Assembly (NCBI GenBank): GCA_900548935.1
Contig: URMR01000013.1
Location: 1-22,626, forward strand
DNA length: 22,626 bases
Direction of reading: 5' to 3'
From: an uncultured Collinsella sp.
GTDB lineage: Bacteria; Actinomycetota; Coriobacteriia; Coriobacteriales; Coriobacteriaceae
In this document: positions 1 to 7,886 of the stretch, in pieces
Numbering within the stretch: the first letter of the stretch is position 1
Layout: each line of letters opens with the position of its first letter
Notes under the pieces: generated by a model
What the model saw: the letters and a program-made list of their open reading frames with translations, nothing else
The model's database searches: none
What the model was told of the DNA's origin: nothing
Translations under genes and position numbers: made by a program

Positions 1-762
1 TCTGCTAGGCCCTGCGCACCAGATTTGTCCACGGAGCGTGTGCTCGTAGTCGTTTTCGAGCACAATGGCAAAGCGAGGTCCGTGGTCGAAGGGGCGACCG
101 TCGATTTGGAGGATGTCGCCCGGTACCCACGGCGTATAGATGGGTTCGTTGTTCGCGCAGAACCGCCTGCTATCGTTTCGCCAGGCGCTTTCGACATACG
201 ATTTGCGAGTGCGGTTATTGCGCAGATCGCGGAGGAATATGAGCTCGCCGTCCTTGGTGGCCGCAAACGACAGAGAGGGCTGCGCCGTTTGGTGCTCGTG
301 CAGGTCTTCCGAGGTGTAGAGATTGATCTTCCAGTACGATTCGGACCAGTCGTCGTCAGGATACTCTTCGATGTAGCGCTTCATGAGCGTTTGCGCGGCG
401 TCCCACGATGCGATGGGGAAGGGGCCGTCAAGGGCGTCGGCGTCGCGCTCCTCCTCGTTGTAGACCATGACGTGCAGTAGGAGGATTCCGCGGTCGCGCT
501 CGATGTTGTGGAGCATATCGAGTGCGCTGTTGAGCTGGGCGAGATGCGAATCGATATCTTCGGCCAGCTCCGGCGAAACCTCCTTGCGGAGTTGCTCGAG
601 CATGGTGCGCTTTTCATCAAGCGTCTTAAGAGAGCCAGCGATGATTGGTGCCGGCCAGTATAAGTATTTGCGCATGTGGTCTCGCAGCTCTTGGCTTCTG
701 ATGCAGCTGAGGACGAGGTCTTTGCCGGCATCGGTGATGCCATCGCTTGCCTGATTGTTCAT
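1..762 (-). CDS. Uncharacterised protein, 3' end outside window
   Basis: The minus-strand frame is open from an ATG at 762 to the window edge (254 codons, no stop), so the C-terminus is missing. A strong Shine-Dalgarno AAGGAGG lies 6 nt upstream of the ATG, which fixes the start. The protein appears soluble, with no signal peptide or membrane segment. Residues 1-100 look alpha-helical and charged, with a coiled-coil-like stretch around residues 50-90. Residues 100-254 look mixed alpha/beta, are rich in acidic and aromatic residues, and include PDDDWSESYWK (about 135-145) and PGDILQIDGRPFDHGPRFA near the window edge. I do not recognise the family and assign no function. It is divergent from the tetR gene and could share regulation with it, but nothing beyond position suggests that. 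The CDS call is firm because codon composition and SD agree; the function is unknown. Confidence 0.85.
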   Translation of the reverse strand, partial: MNNQASDGITDAGKDLVLSCIRSQELRDHMRKYLYWPAPIIAGSLKTLDEKRTMLEQLRKEVSPELAEDIDSHLAQLNSALDMLHNIERDRGILLLHVMVYNEEERDADALDGPFPIASWDAAQTLMKRYIEEYPDDDWSESYWKINLYTSEDLHEHQTAQPSLSFAATKDGELIFLRDLRNNRTRKSYVESAWRNDSRRFCANNEPIYTPWVPGDILQIDGRPFDHGPRFAIVLENDYEHTLRGQIWCAGPSR

Positions 763-844
763 GTCGGCCTCCTTATCGATCATTACCGGCATGATGCAAC
801 AGGTGTGGAGGCCGTCGGTCCCATTAACGGGACCAGGAGAGAAT

Positions 845-879
845 GGATGTGACAAAGGGACTGTCTCTTCGTCACATCC
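845..879. repeat. Intergenic hairpin, REP-like
   Basis: Perfect 9-bp arms GGATGTGAC (845-853) and GTCACATCC (871-879) enclose a shorter paired segment AAGGGA/TCTCTT (855-860 with 864-869, one G-T pair). The minus strand reads GAGACAGTCCC in the interior, recalling the GGGACAG core of the repeats at 16017-16060 and 20880-20923. It has no T-tract, so it is not an obvious terminator. It lies between two divergent genes, and membership in one repeat family is inference. Confidence 0.5.
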
Positions 880-902
880 CAAATATTGCCTTTACGTGTT
901 GA

Positions 903-917
903 TGCACACGGTGTGCA
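903..917. promoter_or_regulatory. Candidate TetR operator, palindrome 1
   Basis: TGCACAC-G-GTGTGCA is a perfect 7-bp inverted repeat with a 1-base centre, 52 bp before the TTG start of the downstream TetR-type regulator. TetR proteins usually bind short palindromes next to their own gene. A second dyad with related half-sites (CTGTGC/GCACAG) follows at 930-947. Operator function is inferred from position and symmetry only. Confidence 0.5.
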
Positions 918-929
918 ATAATACTCGCA

Positions 930-947
930 CTGTGCAATAGCGCACAG
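930..947. promoter_or_regulatory. Candidate TetR operator, palindrome 2
   Basis: CTGTGC (930-935) and GCACAG (942-947) form a 6-bp inverted repeat around AATAGC. The half-sites share GTGC/GCAC with the dyad at 903-917, and the centres are about 28 bp apart. The site overlaps the region where the tetR leader should start. Binding by the downstream regulator is inferred. Confidence 0.45.
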
Positions 948-968
948 GCTGAGTAACAAGGAGGACGC

Positions 969-1679
969 TTGTCCCAGCTCGAGAAATGCGATCGCCGGTC
1001 CCTTCGCTCGCAGCGTGCCCTTCGCCAGGCACTTGCCAGCGAGCTTGCCGAAAGCGGCGACCTTTCGCGCATTAATGTCGCGTCGCTCACCGAGCGCGCT
1101 GGCCTTACGCGCCGCACGTTCTATTCGCATTACCGCGATATTCCCGACTTTATCAATCAAATCGAGGACGGCTTGCTGACCGAGATCCGTGAGCGCATTG
1201 AGCTCATCACCGCAGCTCAGCTGCCCGATCTCTATCACAACATCGATGAGCTCGAGCCGGCGCCCGGTTCGGTTGAGCTACTGCGTTATCTTGCGGCCAA
1301 CCGCGACTTAATCGGTGCGCTGCTGGGTCCGGGCGGCGACCAGGCCTTCATTAAAAGGATCATCGACACCGCTCGTGAGGCTGTGGTGCCGCGTGCGCAG
1401 ACGGGCATTTTGGGCCTGGCGCTGGGTACGTTCTTTGACTACTACGTTACCTACGTCGTGAGCGCCGAGGTCGGCATGATTCAGCGCTGGTTTGAGCGTG
1501 GGCTCACCGAATCGCCCGAGGCCATGGCGCGCATTATGACGGTGCTCGCTTTTGTGCGCCCTGGTGACCTGTATGGCCAACCCATCGATATCAACGTGCC
1601 GGAATACGGCATGAAGCTATTGAACTTGCAGCTCGAGGACGCGGCTGACACCGCCGCAGCCGTTGAGTCCAACAACTAA
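969..1679 (+). CDS. TetR/AcrR-family transcriptional regulator
   Basis: This 236-residue cytoplasmic DNA-binding repressor-type protein has the length typical of TetR regulators. Residues about 10-60 carry the TetR N-terminal helix-turn-helix, with the segment VASLTERAGLTRRTFYSHYRD matching the recognition-helix region (…T.R.FY.HY.D…). The remainder is helical, as expected for the ligand and dimerisation domain, and no ligand can be deduced. The start is a TTG at 969 preceded by AAGGAGG at 957-963; no in-frame ATG precedes the HTH. The next gene, the large activase fusion, begins 12 bp after the stop, so the two are probably cotranscribed. The palindromes at 903-947 are candidate autoregulatory sites. 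A plausible ligand is an acyl-CoA or a substrate of the downstream pathway, but that is inference. Confidence 0.9.
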   Translation: MSQLEKCDRRSLRSQRALRQALASELAESGDLSRINVASLTERAGLTRRTFYSHYRDIPDFINQIEDGLLTEIRERIELITAAQLPDLYHNIDELEPAPGSVELLRYLAANRDLIGALLGPGGDQAFIKRIIDTAREAVVPRAQTGILGLALGTFFDYYVTYVVSAEVGMIQRWFERGLTESPEAMARIMTVLAFVRPGDLYGQPIDINVPEYGMKLLNLQLEDAADTAAAVESNN

Positions 1680-1691
1680 GAGGAGAGACAG

Positions 1692-4600
1692 ATGAGCAAA
1701 CTCGTCGAGGGCATCAAGGACCGCATGATCGCCGCCGCACGCGAGGCCGCGCCCACCGTGGTGGACGCCGCGCAGAAGGCTGCGGCCGCGGCTGCCGAGA
1801 AAGTTGCCGAGGCAGTTGCCGATGCCAAGAACGCGGCAGGGGAGACGTCCGTCGCTAGCGAGCCCGCCACCGCCGCCGAGCCCGTAGCCGCCGCCCACGC
1901 CCCCGAAGGTGCAATCTTCAACCCCGAGAACGCTCGCGGCAACCTGCACCTGGGCATCGACGTGGGCTCCACCACCGTTAAGCTCGCCGTGCTCAACGAC
2001 GACAACCAGATCGTCTACGCCAAGTACCAGCGCCACCACACCGACGTCTGCGCTTGTGCCCGCGACCTGTTCGAGGGCGCTGCGACCGTGCTGCCGACGG
2101 CCCAGATGACCTGCGCCATTACCGGCTCGGGCGGCCTGCTGCTGTCCCAGTGGCTCGACCTGGAGTTTGTCCAGGAGGTCATCGCCAGCAAGCGCGCTGT
2201 CGAGACTCTTATCCCGGCCACCGACGTCGCCATCGAGCTGGGCGGCGAGGACGCCAAGATCATCTACTTCGACAACGGCATCGAGCAGCGCATGAACGGC
2301 ACCTGCGCCGGCGGCACGGGCGCGTTCATCGACCAGATGGCAACCCTGCTGCATACTGACGCCAGCGGCCTTAACGAACTCGCGGCCAACGCCACCACCA
2401 TCTATCCCATCGCTAGCCGCTGCGGTGTCTTTGCCAAGACCGACGTCCAGCCGCTGCTCAACGAGGGCGCCCGCCCCGAGGACGTGGCTGCCTCCATCTT
2501 CCAGGCCGTCGTGACCCAGACCATCTCGGGCCTGGCGTGCGGCCGTCCCATCCGCGGCAACGTCGCCTTCCTGGGCGGCCCGCTGCAGTACCTCTCCGAG
2601 CTGCGCCACCGCTTCTACCTCACGCTCAACCTGGACGAGGAGCACCGCATTGTGCCCCAAAACGCCCACCTGTTTGTGGCGAGCGGCGCCGCCATGGCGC
2701 ATGAGTCCAACAAGCTCAGCACGTTCCCGCAGCTCATCGAGGCTATCGATGCCCTGGGTGACACACAGGGCGCCGAGGTCGAGCGCCTGGATCCGCTCTT
2801 TGCCACCGACGAGGACTTTGCCGAGTTCAAGACCCGCCACGACCAGGAAGTCGTCCCCAAGGGCAAACTCGAAGGCTACACCGGCCGCGTGTTCATCGGC
2901 ATCGACGCCGGTTCCACCACCATGAAGGCCGCGCTCGTGGGCGAGGACGGTCAGCTGCTGCACACCTGGTACGGCAACAACAACGGCGACATCCTGGGCA
3001 CGGCCAAGGTCATCATGGCCGATTTCTACAACCACATCCCCGCCGGCTGCACCATCGGCCACGTGACCACCACGGGCTACGGCGAGGCGCTGCTCATCGA
3101 GGCCCTCAAGGCAGACTCGGGCGAGATCGAGACCGTCGCGCATCTGCGCGGCGCCAAGGCGTTCCTGCCCGGCGTCGAGTTCATTTTGGACATCGGCGGC
3201 CAGGACATGAAGTGCCTGCGCGTCAAGGACGGCGTCATCGAGCACATCATGCTCAACGAGGCTTGCTCGTCGGGCTGCGGCAGCTTTATCGAGAGTTTCG
3301 CCGTGTCTATGAACATGGACGTGCGCGCGTTCGCCGATGCCGCCATCCATGCTAAGGCCCCCGTCGACCTGGGCAGCCGCTGCACGGTCTTTATGAACTC
3401 GCGCGTCAAGCAGGCGCAAAAGGAAGGCGCCACGGTGGGCGACATCGCGGCCGGCCTGTCCTATTCCGTCATCAAGAATGCCCTGTTCAAGGTCATTAAG
3501 CTGCGCGACCCCAAGGAGATCGGCAACCAGGTGATCGTCCAGGGCGGCACCTTTATGTCCGACGCCACGCTGCGCGCGTTTGAGCAGCTCACCGGCGTTC
3601 ATGCCGTGCGTCCCGACATCGCCGGCTGCATGGGCGCCTACGGTGCGGCCCTGCTCGCCCGCGATCGCGCCGGTGCCGACGGCACTTCGACCATTCTTTC
3701 TGCCGAGGACATCGCGCACCTCACCGTGACGCAAAAGCATGTCCGCTGCGGCCGTTGCTCTAACAACTGCCAGCTTACCGTCAACGACTTTGGCGGCGGC
3801 AGGCGCTTCATTACCGGCAACCGCTGCGAGAAGGGCGCTGGCCACAAAAAGCAGAAGACCGAGGCCCCCAACCTCTTCAAAAAGAAAAACGAGCTGCTCT
3901 TTAACCGCGAGGTCCTGAGTCCCGACGAGGCCCCGCGCGGCACCGTGGGTATCCCGCGCGCACTCAACATGTACGAGAACTACCCCTTCTGGCACGCGTT
4001 CTTTACACGCCTGGGCTTTAGCGTGCAGCTGTCCGACCAGTCGAGCAAGAAGACCTACCAGGCGGGCATCGAGTCCATGCCGTCCGAGAGCGTGTGCTAT
4101 CCGGCCAAGATGAGCCACGGCCACGTTATGAACCTCATCGACCGCGATGTCGACTTCATTTGGATGCCGTGCGTGCGCTGGGAGCGCAAGGAGGATCCGA
4201 CCGCCGGTAACTGCTATAACTGCCCCATCGTCATGAGCTACCCCACGGCGCTGGCGCTCAACATCGACGAGATCCGCGAGCAGAACATCGAGTTCCTGTA
4301 TCCGTTTGTGCCGTATCACGACAAGACCGAGCTCAAGCGCCGTCTGTACCAGGTGCTCGCCGTCGACCGTGTGGCCGATGCTGAGGCTGGTCGCGGTCGC
4401 GTGCGTGGACCCAAGATCACGCGCTCCGAGGTCGATGCCGCCGTCAACGCTGCCTTTGAGGCCGATGCGCGTTTCCACGAGGACATCCAGACCATGGGCG
4501 AGGAGGCTCTTAAGTGGGTCGAGGACCACGGCGGCCACGGCATTGTGCTCGCCGGCCGTCCCTACCATAACGACCCCGAGATCAACCACGCCCTGCCCGA

Positions 4601-6473
4601 GCTTATCTCGAGCTTTGGCTTTGCGGTCTTTACCGAGGATTCGCTCGCGCATCTCGTGAAGCCCGAGCGTCCGATCCGCGTCGTCGACCAGTGGATGTAC
4701 CACAGCCGCCTGTACGCCGTCGCCCGTTTTGTGACGATGCGCAACGACCTTGACCTGATCCAGCTCAACTCTTTCGGCTGCGGCCTGGACGCTCTGACCA
4801 CCGACCAGGTGCAGGAGATCCTGGAGGCCAGCGGCAAGATCTACACCGTCCTCAAGATCGACGAGGTGTCCAACCTGGGTGCCGCGCGCATCCGCATCCG
4901 CTCGCTCATGGCCGCGCTTAAGGACCAGGAGGCCGAGCGCTTGGCCGAGGCCACGGCCGCGGGCGAGGCCTACGAGCAGGGCGATGCCGCGCCGGTGGCT
5001 CCCTCCACGGATGCTCCCGCGTTTGCGAGCCGCAAGTACACGTTTGAGGCTCAGCGCGAGAGTGCTTCGACCGCGTGGCCCAAGGTGCCCTTCACCGAGC
5101 AGATGCGCGAGGAGGGCTACACCATCCTGTGCCCGCAGATGGCGCCGATCCACTTTGACCTGGTCAAAGAGGTGTTCCGTGGTGCCGGCTACAACTTGGA
5201 GCTGCTGCCCTCGACCGATCACGACGCCGTCGAGGCTGGCCTGCGCTATGTGAACAATGACATTTGCTATCCGTCGATCCTGGTGACGGGCCAGATCATG
5301 GAGGCCATCGAGAGCGGTCGGTACGACCTGTCCAAGACGGCCGTGGTTATCAGCCAGACCGGCGGCGGCTGCCGTGCCACCAACTACATCGCGCTCATCC
5401 GCAAGGCACTGCGCGAGAGCGGCCACCCCGAGATCCCGGTGATCTCGCTTTCGGCCGTGGCGCTCGGCGAGGACAACCCCGGCTTTAAGATTACGCCGGC
5501 GCTGCTTAAGCAGGCTGTGTACGCGGTGCTCTTTGGTGACGTCATGATGCAGATGCTCTATCGCTGCCGCCCGTACGAGGCCACGCCCGGTGCCGCCAAC
5601 GCGCTCTACGAGGAGTACATGGCGCGCGCCCGCAAGCTGGCGCCTAAGTTCAACAGGCACAACTACACCAAGCTTGCGCGTGAGGCCATACGCGCGTTCG
5701 ACACCATGCCGCTCGTGGGCGAGGGTACCAAGCCGCGCGTGGGCGTGGTCGGCGAGATCCTGGTCAAGTTCCATCCCACGGCCAACAACCACGTGGTCGA
5801 CGTTATCGAGCGCGAGGGCTGCGAGGCCGTAGTACCGGGCCTGCTCGACTTCTTCCTGTACTCCATGAGCAACGCCGAGCTGCAGAAGGACGAGCTGGGT
5901 AGCTCTGCCACTACGCGCGCGGGCATGCAAGCGCTTATTAAGCTCGTGGACTGGATGCGTACGCCGGTGGAGGAGATGCTCGAAAAGTCCGAGCGCTTTG
6001 AGGCACCCGAGCGCATCGGCACCATGGCGGACAAGGCCCGCACGGTGCTGTCGGTGTGCAACAACATGGGCGAGGGATGGTTACTCACGGCCGAGATGCT
6101 CGACCTAATTGACCATGGCGCGCCCAACATTATCTGCACGCAGCCCTTCGCGTGCCTGCCCAATCACGTGGTGGGCAAGGCCGTGATCAAGGAGCTGCGC
6201 CGCCAACATCCCGAGAGCAACATCGTCGCGGTGGACTACGACCCCGGTGCATCCGAGGTCAACCAGCTCAACCGTATTAAGCTCATGATTAGCGTGGCCA
6301 AGGAGAACATGCGCGCCGGTAAGGGCTTTAAGCTCGAGAAGGTGGCGCCGCTCGCGATGGACGAGGTCACCGGCCAGATGCGTGCCCACGATGGCTGCGT
6401 GAGCTGTGGCTCGGCCAGCGAGGAGGCCGTTGCATCGGTCGCCAAGCGTCTGGGACGCGGCATTAAGAAGTAG
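1692..6473 (+). CDS. Fused 2-hydroxyacyl-CoA dehydratase activase-type protein
   Basis: This 1593-residue cytoplasmic protein belongs to the BadF/BadG/HgdC activase superfamily, whose small members use ATP to drive an electron from a [4Fe-4S] cluster into 2-hydroxyacyl-CoA dehydratases. Residues 1-75 are an Ala/Glu-rich, helical, low-complexity lead. Two ASKHA ATPase domains follow: GIDVGSTT at 88-95 with cluster-type Cys205 and Cys244 (SRCGVF), and GIDAGSTT at 403-410 with Cys525, Cys529 and Cys564 (SRCTVF). A further Cys cluster C686-X2-C689-X3-C693 plus C712 precedes a DUF2229-type region from about 750. An HgdB-like C-terminal part starts near 1130 and ends in a DGCVSCGS motif. This layout matches the large 'activase-related' proteins of anaerobes rather than the roughly 260-residue stand-alone activators. 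The start has an AGGAG SD at 1681-1685. No dehydratase subunits are adjacent, so the substrate is unknown. Confidence 0.9.
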   Translation: MSKLVEGIKDRMIAAAREAAPTVVDAAQKAAAAAAEKVAEAVADAKNAAGETSVASEPATAAEPVAAAHAPEGAIFNPENARGNLHLGIDVGSTTVKLAVLNDDNQIVYAKYQRHHTDVCACARDLFEGAATVLPTAQMTCAITGSGGLLLSQWLDLEFVQEVIASKRAVETLIPATDVAIELGGEDAKIIYFDNGIEQRMNGTCAGGTGAFIDQMATLLHTDASGLNELAANATTIYPIASRCGVFAKTDVQPLLNEGARPEDVAASIFQAVVTQTISGLACGRPIRGNVAFLGGPLQYLSELRHRFYLTLNLDEEHRIVPQNAHLFVASGAAMAHESNKLSTFPQLIEAIDALGDTQGAEVERLDPLFATDEDFAEFKTRHDQEVVPKGKLEGYTGRVFIGIDAGSTTMKAALVGEDGQLLHTWYGNNNGDILGTAKVIMADFYNHIPAGCTIGHVTTTGYGEALLIEALKADSGEIETVAHLRGAKAFLPGVEFILDIGGQDMKCLRVKDGVIEHIMLNEACSSGCGSFIESFAVSMNMDVRAFADAAIHAKAPVDLGSRCTVFMNSRVKQAQKEGATVGDIAAGLSYSVIKNALFKVIKLRDPKEIGNQVIVQGGTFMSDATLRAFEQLTGVHAVRPDIAGCMGAYGAALLARDRAGADGTSTILSAEDIAHLTVTQKHVRCGRCSNNCQLTVNDFGGGRRFITGNRCEKGAGHKKQKTEAPNLFKKKNELLFNREVLSPDEAPRGTVGIPRALNMYENYPFWHAFFTRLGFSVQLSDQSSKKTYQAGIESMPSESVCYPAKMSHGHVMNLIDRDVDFIWMPCVRWERKEDPTAGNCYNCPIVMSYPTALALNIDEIREQNIEFLYPFVPYHDKTELKRRLYQVLAVDRVADAEAGRGRVRGPKITRSEVDAAVNAAFEADARFHEDIQTMGEEALKWVEDHGGHGIVLAGRPYHNDPEINHALPELISSFGFAVFTEDSLAHLVKPERPIRVVDQWMYHSRLYAVARFVTMRNDLDLIQLNSFGCGLDALTTDQVQEILEASGKIYTVLKIDEVSNLGAARIRIRSLMAALKDQEAERLAEATAAGEAYEQGDAAPVAPSTDAPAFASRKYTFEAQRESASTAWPKVPFTEQMREEGYTILCPQMAPIHFDLVKEVFRGAGYNLELLPSTDHDAVEAGLRYVNNDICYPSILVTGQIMEAIESGRYDLSKTAVVISQTGGGCRATNYIALIRKALRESGHPEIPVISLSAVALGEDNPGFKITPALLKQAVYAVLFGDVMMQMLYRCRPYEATPGAANALYEEYMARARKLAPKFNRHNYTKLAREAIRAFDTMPLVGEGTKPRVGVVGEILVKFHPTANNHVVDVIEREGCEAVVPGLLDFFLYSMSNAELQKDELGSSATTRAGMQALIKLVDWMRTPVEEMLEKSERFEAPERIGTMADKARTVLSVCNNMGEGWLLTAEMLDLIDHGAPNIICTQPFACLPNHVVGKAVIKELRRQHPESNIVAVDYDPGASEVNQLNRIKLMISVAKENMRAGKGFKLEKVAPLAMDEVTGQMRAHDGCVSCGSASEEAVASVAKRLGRGIKK

Positions 6474-6501
6474 ACGGCCCGCTTTGGGCTAGATGTGAGG
6501 C

Positions 6502-6538
6502 AAACGGGTGGTAGCCGTACCGGCTACCACCCGTTTTT
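6502..6538 (+). terminator. Rho-independent terminator after activase gene
   Basis: A perfect 16-bp stem (arms 6502-6517 and 6521-6536) with a 3-nt TAC loop runs into TTTTT. It lies 28 bp after the activase stop codon. The stem is followed by T's on the plus strand and preceded by only AAA on the other, so it terminates the tetR-activase unit. Confidence 0.92.
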
Positions 6539-6592
6539 GCTGGACATATGTTGCGTAAACGCCCCAACTATTACCCCTTGCGAACTTAAATA

Positions 6593-6719
6593 TCGGAAGT
6601 ATGCGGCAAAATCTGAATAGGCCGAGCACACCGGATATGTCAAAGCCATGTACCTGCGGTTTTATTGGCGGAAAACCGGGGCGTGCTCAAGGGTTCCGGA
6701 ATTTGCCGCATACTTCCGA
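6593..6719. repeat. 127-bp inverted-repeat (cruciform) element
   Basis: Terminal arms TCGGAAGTATGCGGCAAA (6593-6610) and TTTGCCGCATACTTCCGA (6702-6719) are perfect 18-bp inverted repeats. Inside them a second matched pair, GAGCAC (6624-6629) with GTGCTC (6683-6688), and CCGG (6631-6634) with CCGG (6676-6679), continue the symmetry, so the whole element could fold as one long interrupted hairpin. It has no convincing ORF, no T-tract and no transposase. It sits in the 417-bp gap 6474-6890, downstream of the activase terminator. It could be a MITE-like element, a structured RNA or a palindromic protein-binding site; the sequence alone does not decide. Confidence 0.75.
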
Positions 6720-6890
6720 AAACGACGTCTCTGCGGCACCAAAAATCGCCCCCAGAACCCTGAGATAATGAACATATATAGCCGTTTGCCGCGAAATACC
6801 ATCCGTTTAAGGAACCCGTCCCCAACGCGCGTCATCTTTACGGTTGAATAAATACACATCTATGGAATTACGTAAGAGAGGACCGTTCCT
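6720..6890. other. Leader region upstream of hydroxyacyl-CoA dehydrogenase
   Basis: This AT-richer stretch follows the inverted-repeat element. I see no gene. The short ORFs on both strands here lack ribosome-binding sites and overlap the repeat. AT-rich hexamers such as those around 6768-6780 and 6843-6853 could be promoter parts, but no -35/-10 pair with good spacing stands out. The SD of the next gene (GAGAGGA) is at about 6876-6882. Confidence 0.4.
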
Positions 6891-7850
6891 ATGAGCTACA
6901 AGACCGTTTGCGTTGCCGGCGGCGGCGTGCTGGGAAGCCAGATTGCCTTTCAGGCTGCCTACTGCGGCTTTGATGTAACGATCTGGCTGCGCAGCGAGGG
7001 CAGTATCGGCCGCACCCAGCCGAAGATCGATCATGTGCGCGAGGAGTACATCGCGGCTATTGAGGGCATGGCGGACGGCACGGGCGAGTGGTGCGCCGGT
7101 ATCGCCGATAGTGATCAGCCCTTCGAGAAGGAGGCGGCACTCGCCGCCGTCGAGCGTGCCTATTCCACGCTCAAGCTGGAACTTGATCTTGCCAAGGCCG
7201 TGGCCGATGCCGACCTGGTCATCGAGTCTATGGCCGAAGACACCCAGGCAAAGATCGACTTCTACAAGAAGCTCGCCCCGGTCCTCCCGCAAAAGACCGT
7301 CGTCGTGACCAACTCCTCCACGCTGCTACCGAGCACCTTTGCCAAGTGCACCGGCCGCCCCGAGAAGTACCTGTCGCTGCACTTTGCCAACTCCATCTGG
7401 AAGAACAACGTGACCGAGCTCATGGCACAGGACCAAACCGACAAGCGCTACTTTGATGAACTGGTCGACTTTGCCAACGACATCCGCATGCTGGCGCTTC
7501 CCGTCAACAAGGAAAAGAACGGCTACCTGCTCAATTCCATGCTGGTGCCGTGGCTGCTTTCGGGCCTTGACCTGTATGTCTCGGGCGTGAGTGACCCCAA
7601 GAGCATCGACCTCGCATGGACGCGCGGCACTGGCGCGCCCAAAGGTCCGTTCCGCGTGTTCGACACGGTGGGCATCCAGACGGCCTACAACATCGTCATG
7701 CAGTATCAGAAGGTGCCGGGCCTGGTGAGCCCGCTGCTCAAGAAGATGATGATGCCCTACAACTTTAAGGCCATGGCCTCCGTCCTCAAGCAGATGCTCG
7801 ATGATGGCAAGCTGGGCGAAAGCTCGGGCGAGGGCTTCTTTAAGTACTAA
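6891..7850 (+). CDS. 3-hydroxyacyl-CoA dehydrogenase
   Basis: This 319-residue cytoplasmic NAD(P)-dependent enzyme of the 3-hydroxyacyl/3-hydroxybutyryl-CoA dehydrogenase family interconverts 3-hydroxyacyl-CoA and 3-oxoacyl-CoA. An N-terminal Rossmann motif (GGGVLGSQ, residues 10-17) is followed by the conserved TNSST segment. The catalytic His164 lies in LHFAN, Glu176 in NVTELM and Asn215 in LLNSML, in the order and spacing of the family's His-Glu pair and Asn. The C-terminal part (after about 190) matches the helical dimerisation domain. Length is normal for single-domain members (about 280-320). The ATG has a GAGAGGA SD about 8 nt upstream. It sits downstream of the activase but behind a terminator and a 417-bp gap, so it is a separate unit. 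Chain-length preference cannot be read from sequence. Confidence 0.9.
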   Translation: MSYKTVCVAGGGVLGSQIAFQAAYCGFDVTIWLRSEGSIGRTQPKIDHVREEYIAAIEGMADGTGEWCAGIADSDQPFEKEAALAAVERAYSTLKLELDLAKAVADADLVIESMAEDTQAKIDFYKKLAPVLPQKTVVVTNSSTLLPSTFAKCTGRPEKYLSLHFANSIWKNNVTELMAQDQTDKRYFDELVDFANDIRMLALPVNKEKNGYLLNSMLVPWLLSGLDLYVSGVSDPKSIDLAWTRGTGAPKGPFRVFDTVGIQTAYNIVMQYQKVPGLVSPLLKKMMMPYNFKAMASVLKQMLDDGKLGESSGEGFFKY

Positions 7851-7853
7851 AAA

Positions 7854-7886
7854 ATGATCCGTCGGGGACGGAGGAAAGCGGATCAT
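7854..7886. repeat. Intergenic hairpin, REP-like
   Basis: Perfect 8-bp arms ATGATCCG (7854-7861) and CGGATCAT (7879-7886) enclose a G-rich interior containing GGGGACGGAGG. It starts 3 bp after the dehydrogenase stop codon and has AAAA before the left arm, so on the minus strand it would read as hairpin plus T's. No opposing gene needs termination there. The layout of short stem around a purine-rich GGGAC core resembles the hairpins at 845-879, 16017-16060 and 20880-20923. Confidence 0.5.

Noticed and set aside
1617..5930. A 1437-codon open frame on the minus strand across the activase gene
   Set aside because: Antisense shadow: the plus-strand protein has clear family motifs throughout, whereas the antisense product is rich in His/Val/Leu/Gly/Asp with no domain. 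It also overlaps the tetR 3' end. Long antisense frames are common in GC-rich genes.
6640..6859. Three short ORFs (60-67 codons) on both strands in the gap before the dehydrogenase
   Set aside because: No ribosome-binding sites, mutual overlap, and they run through the inverted-repeat element.
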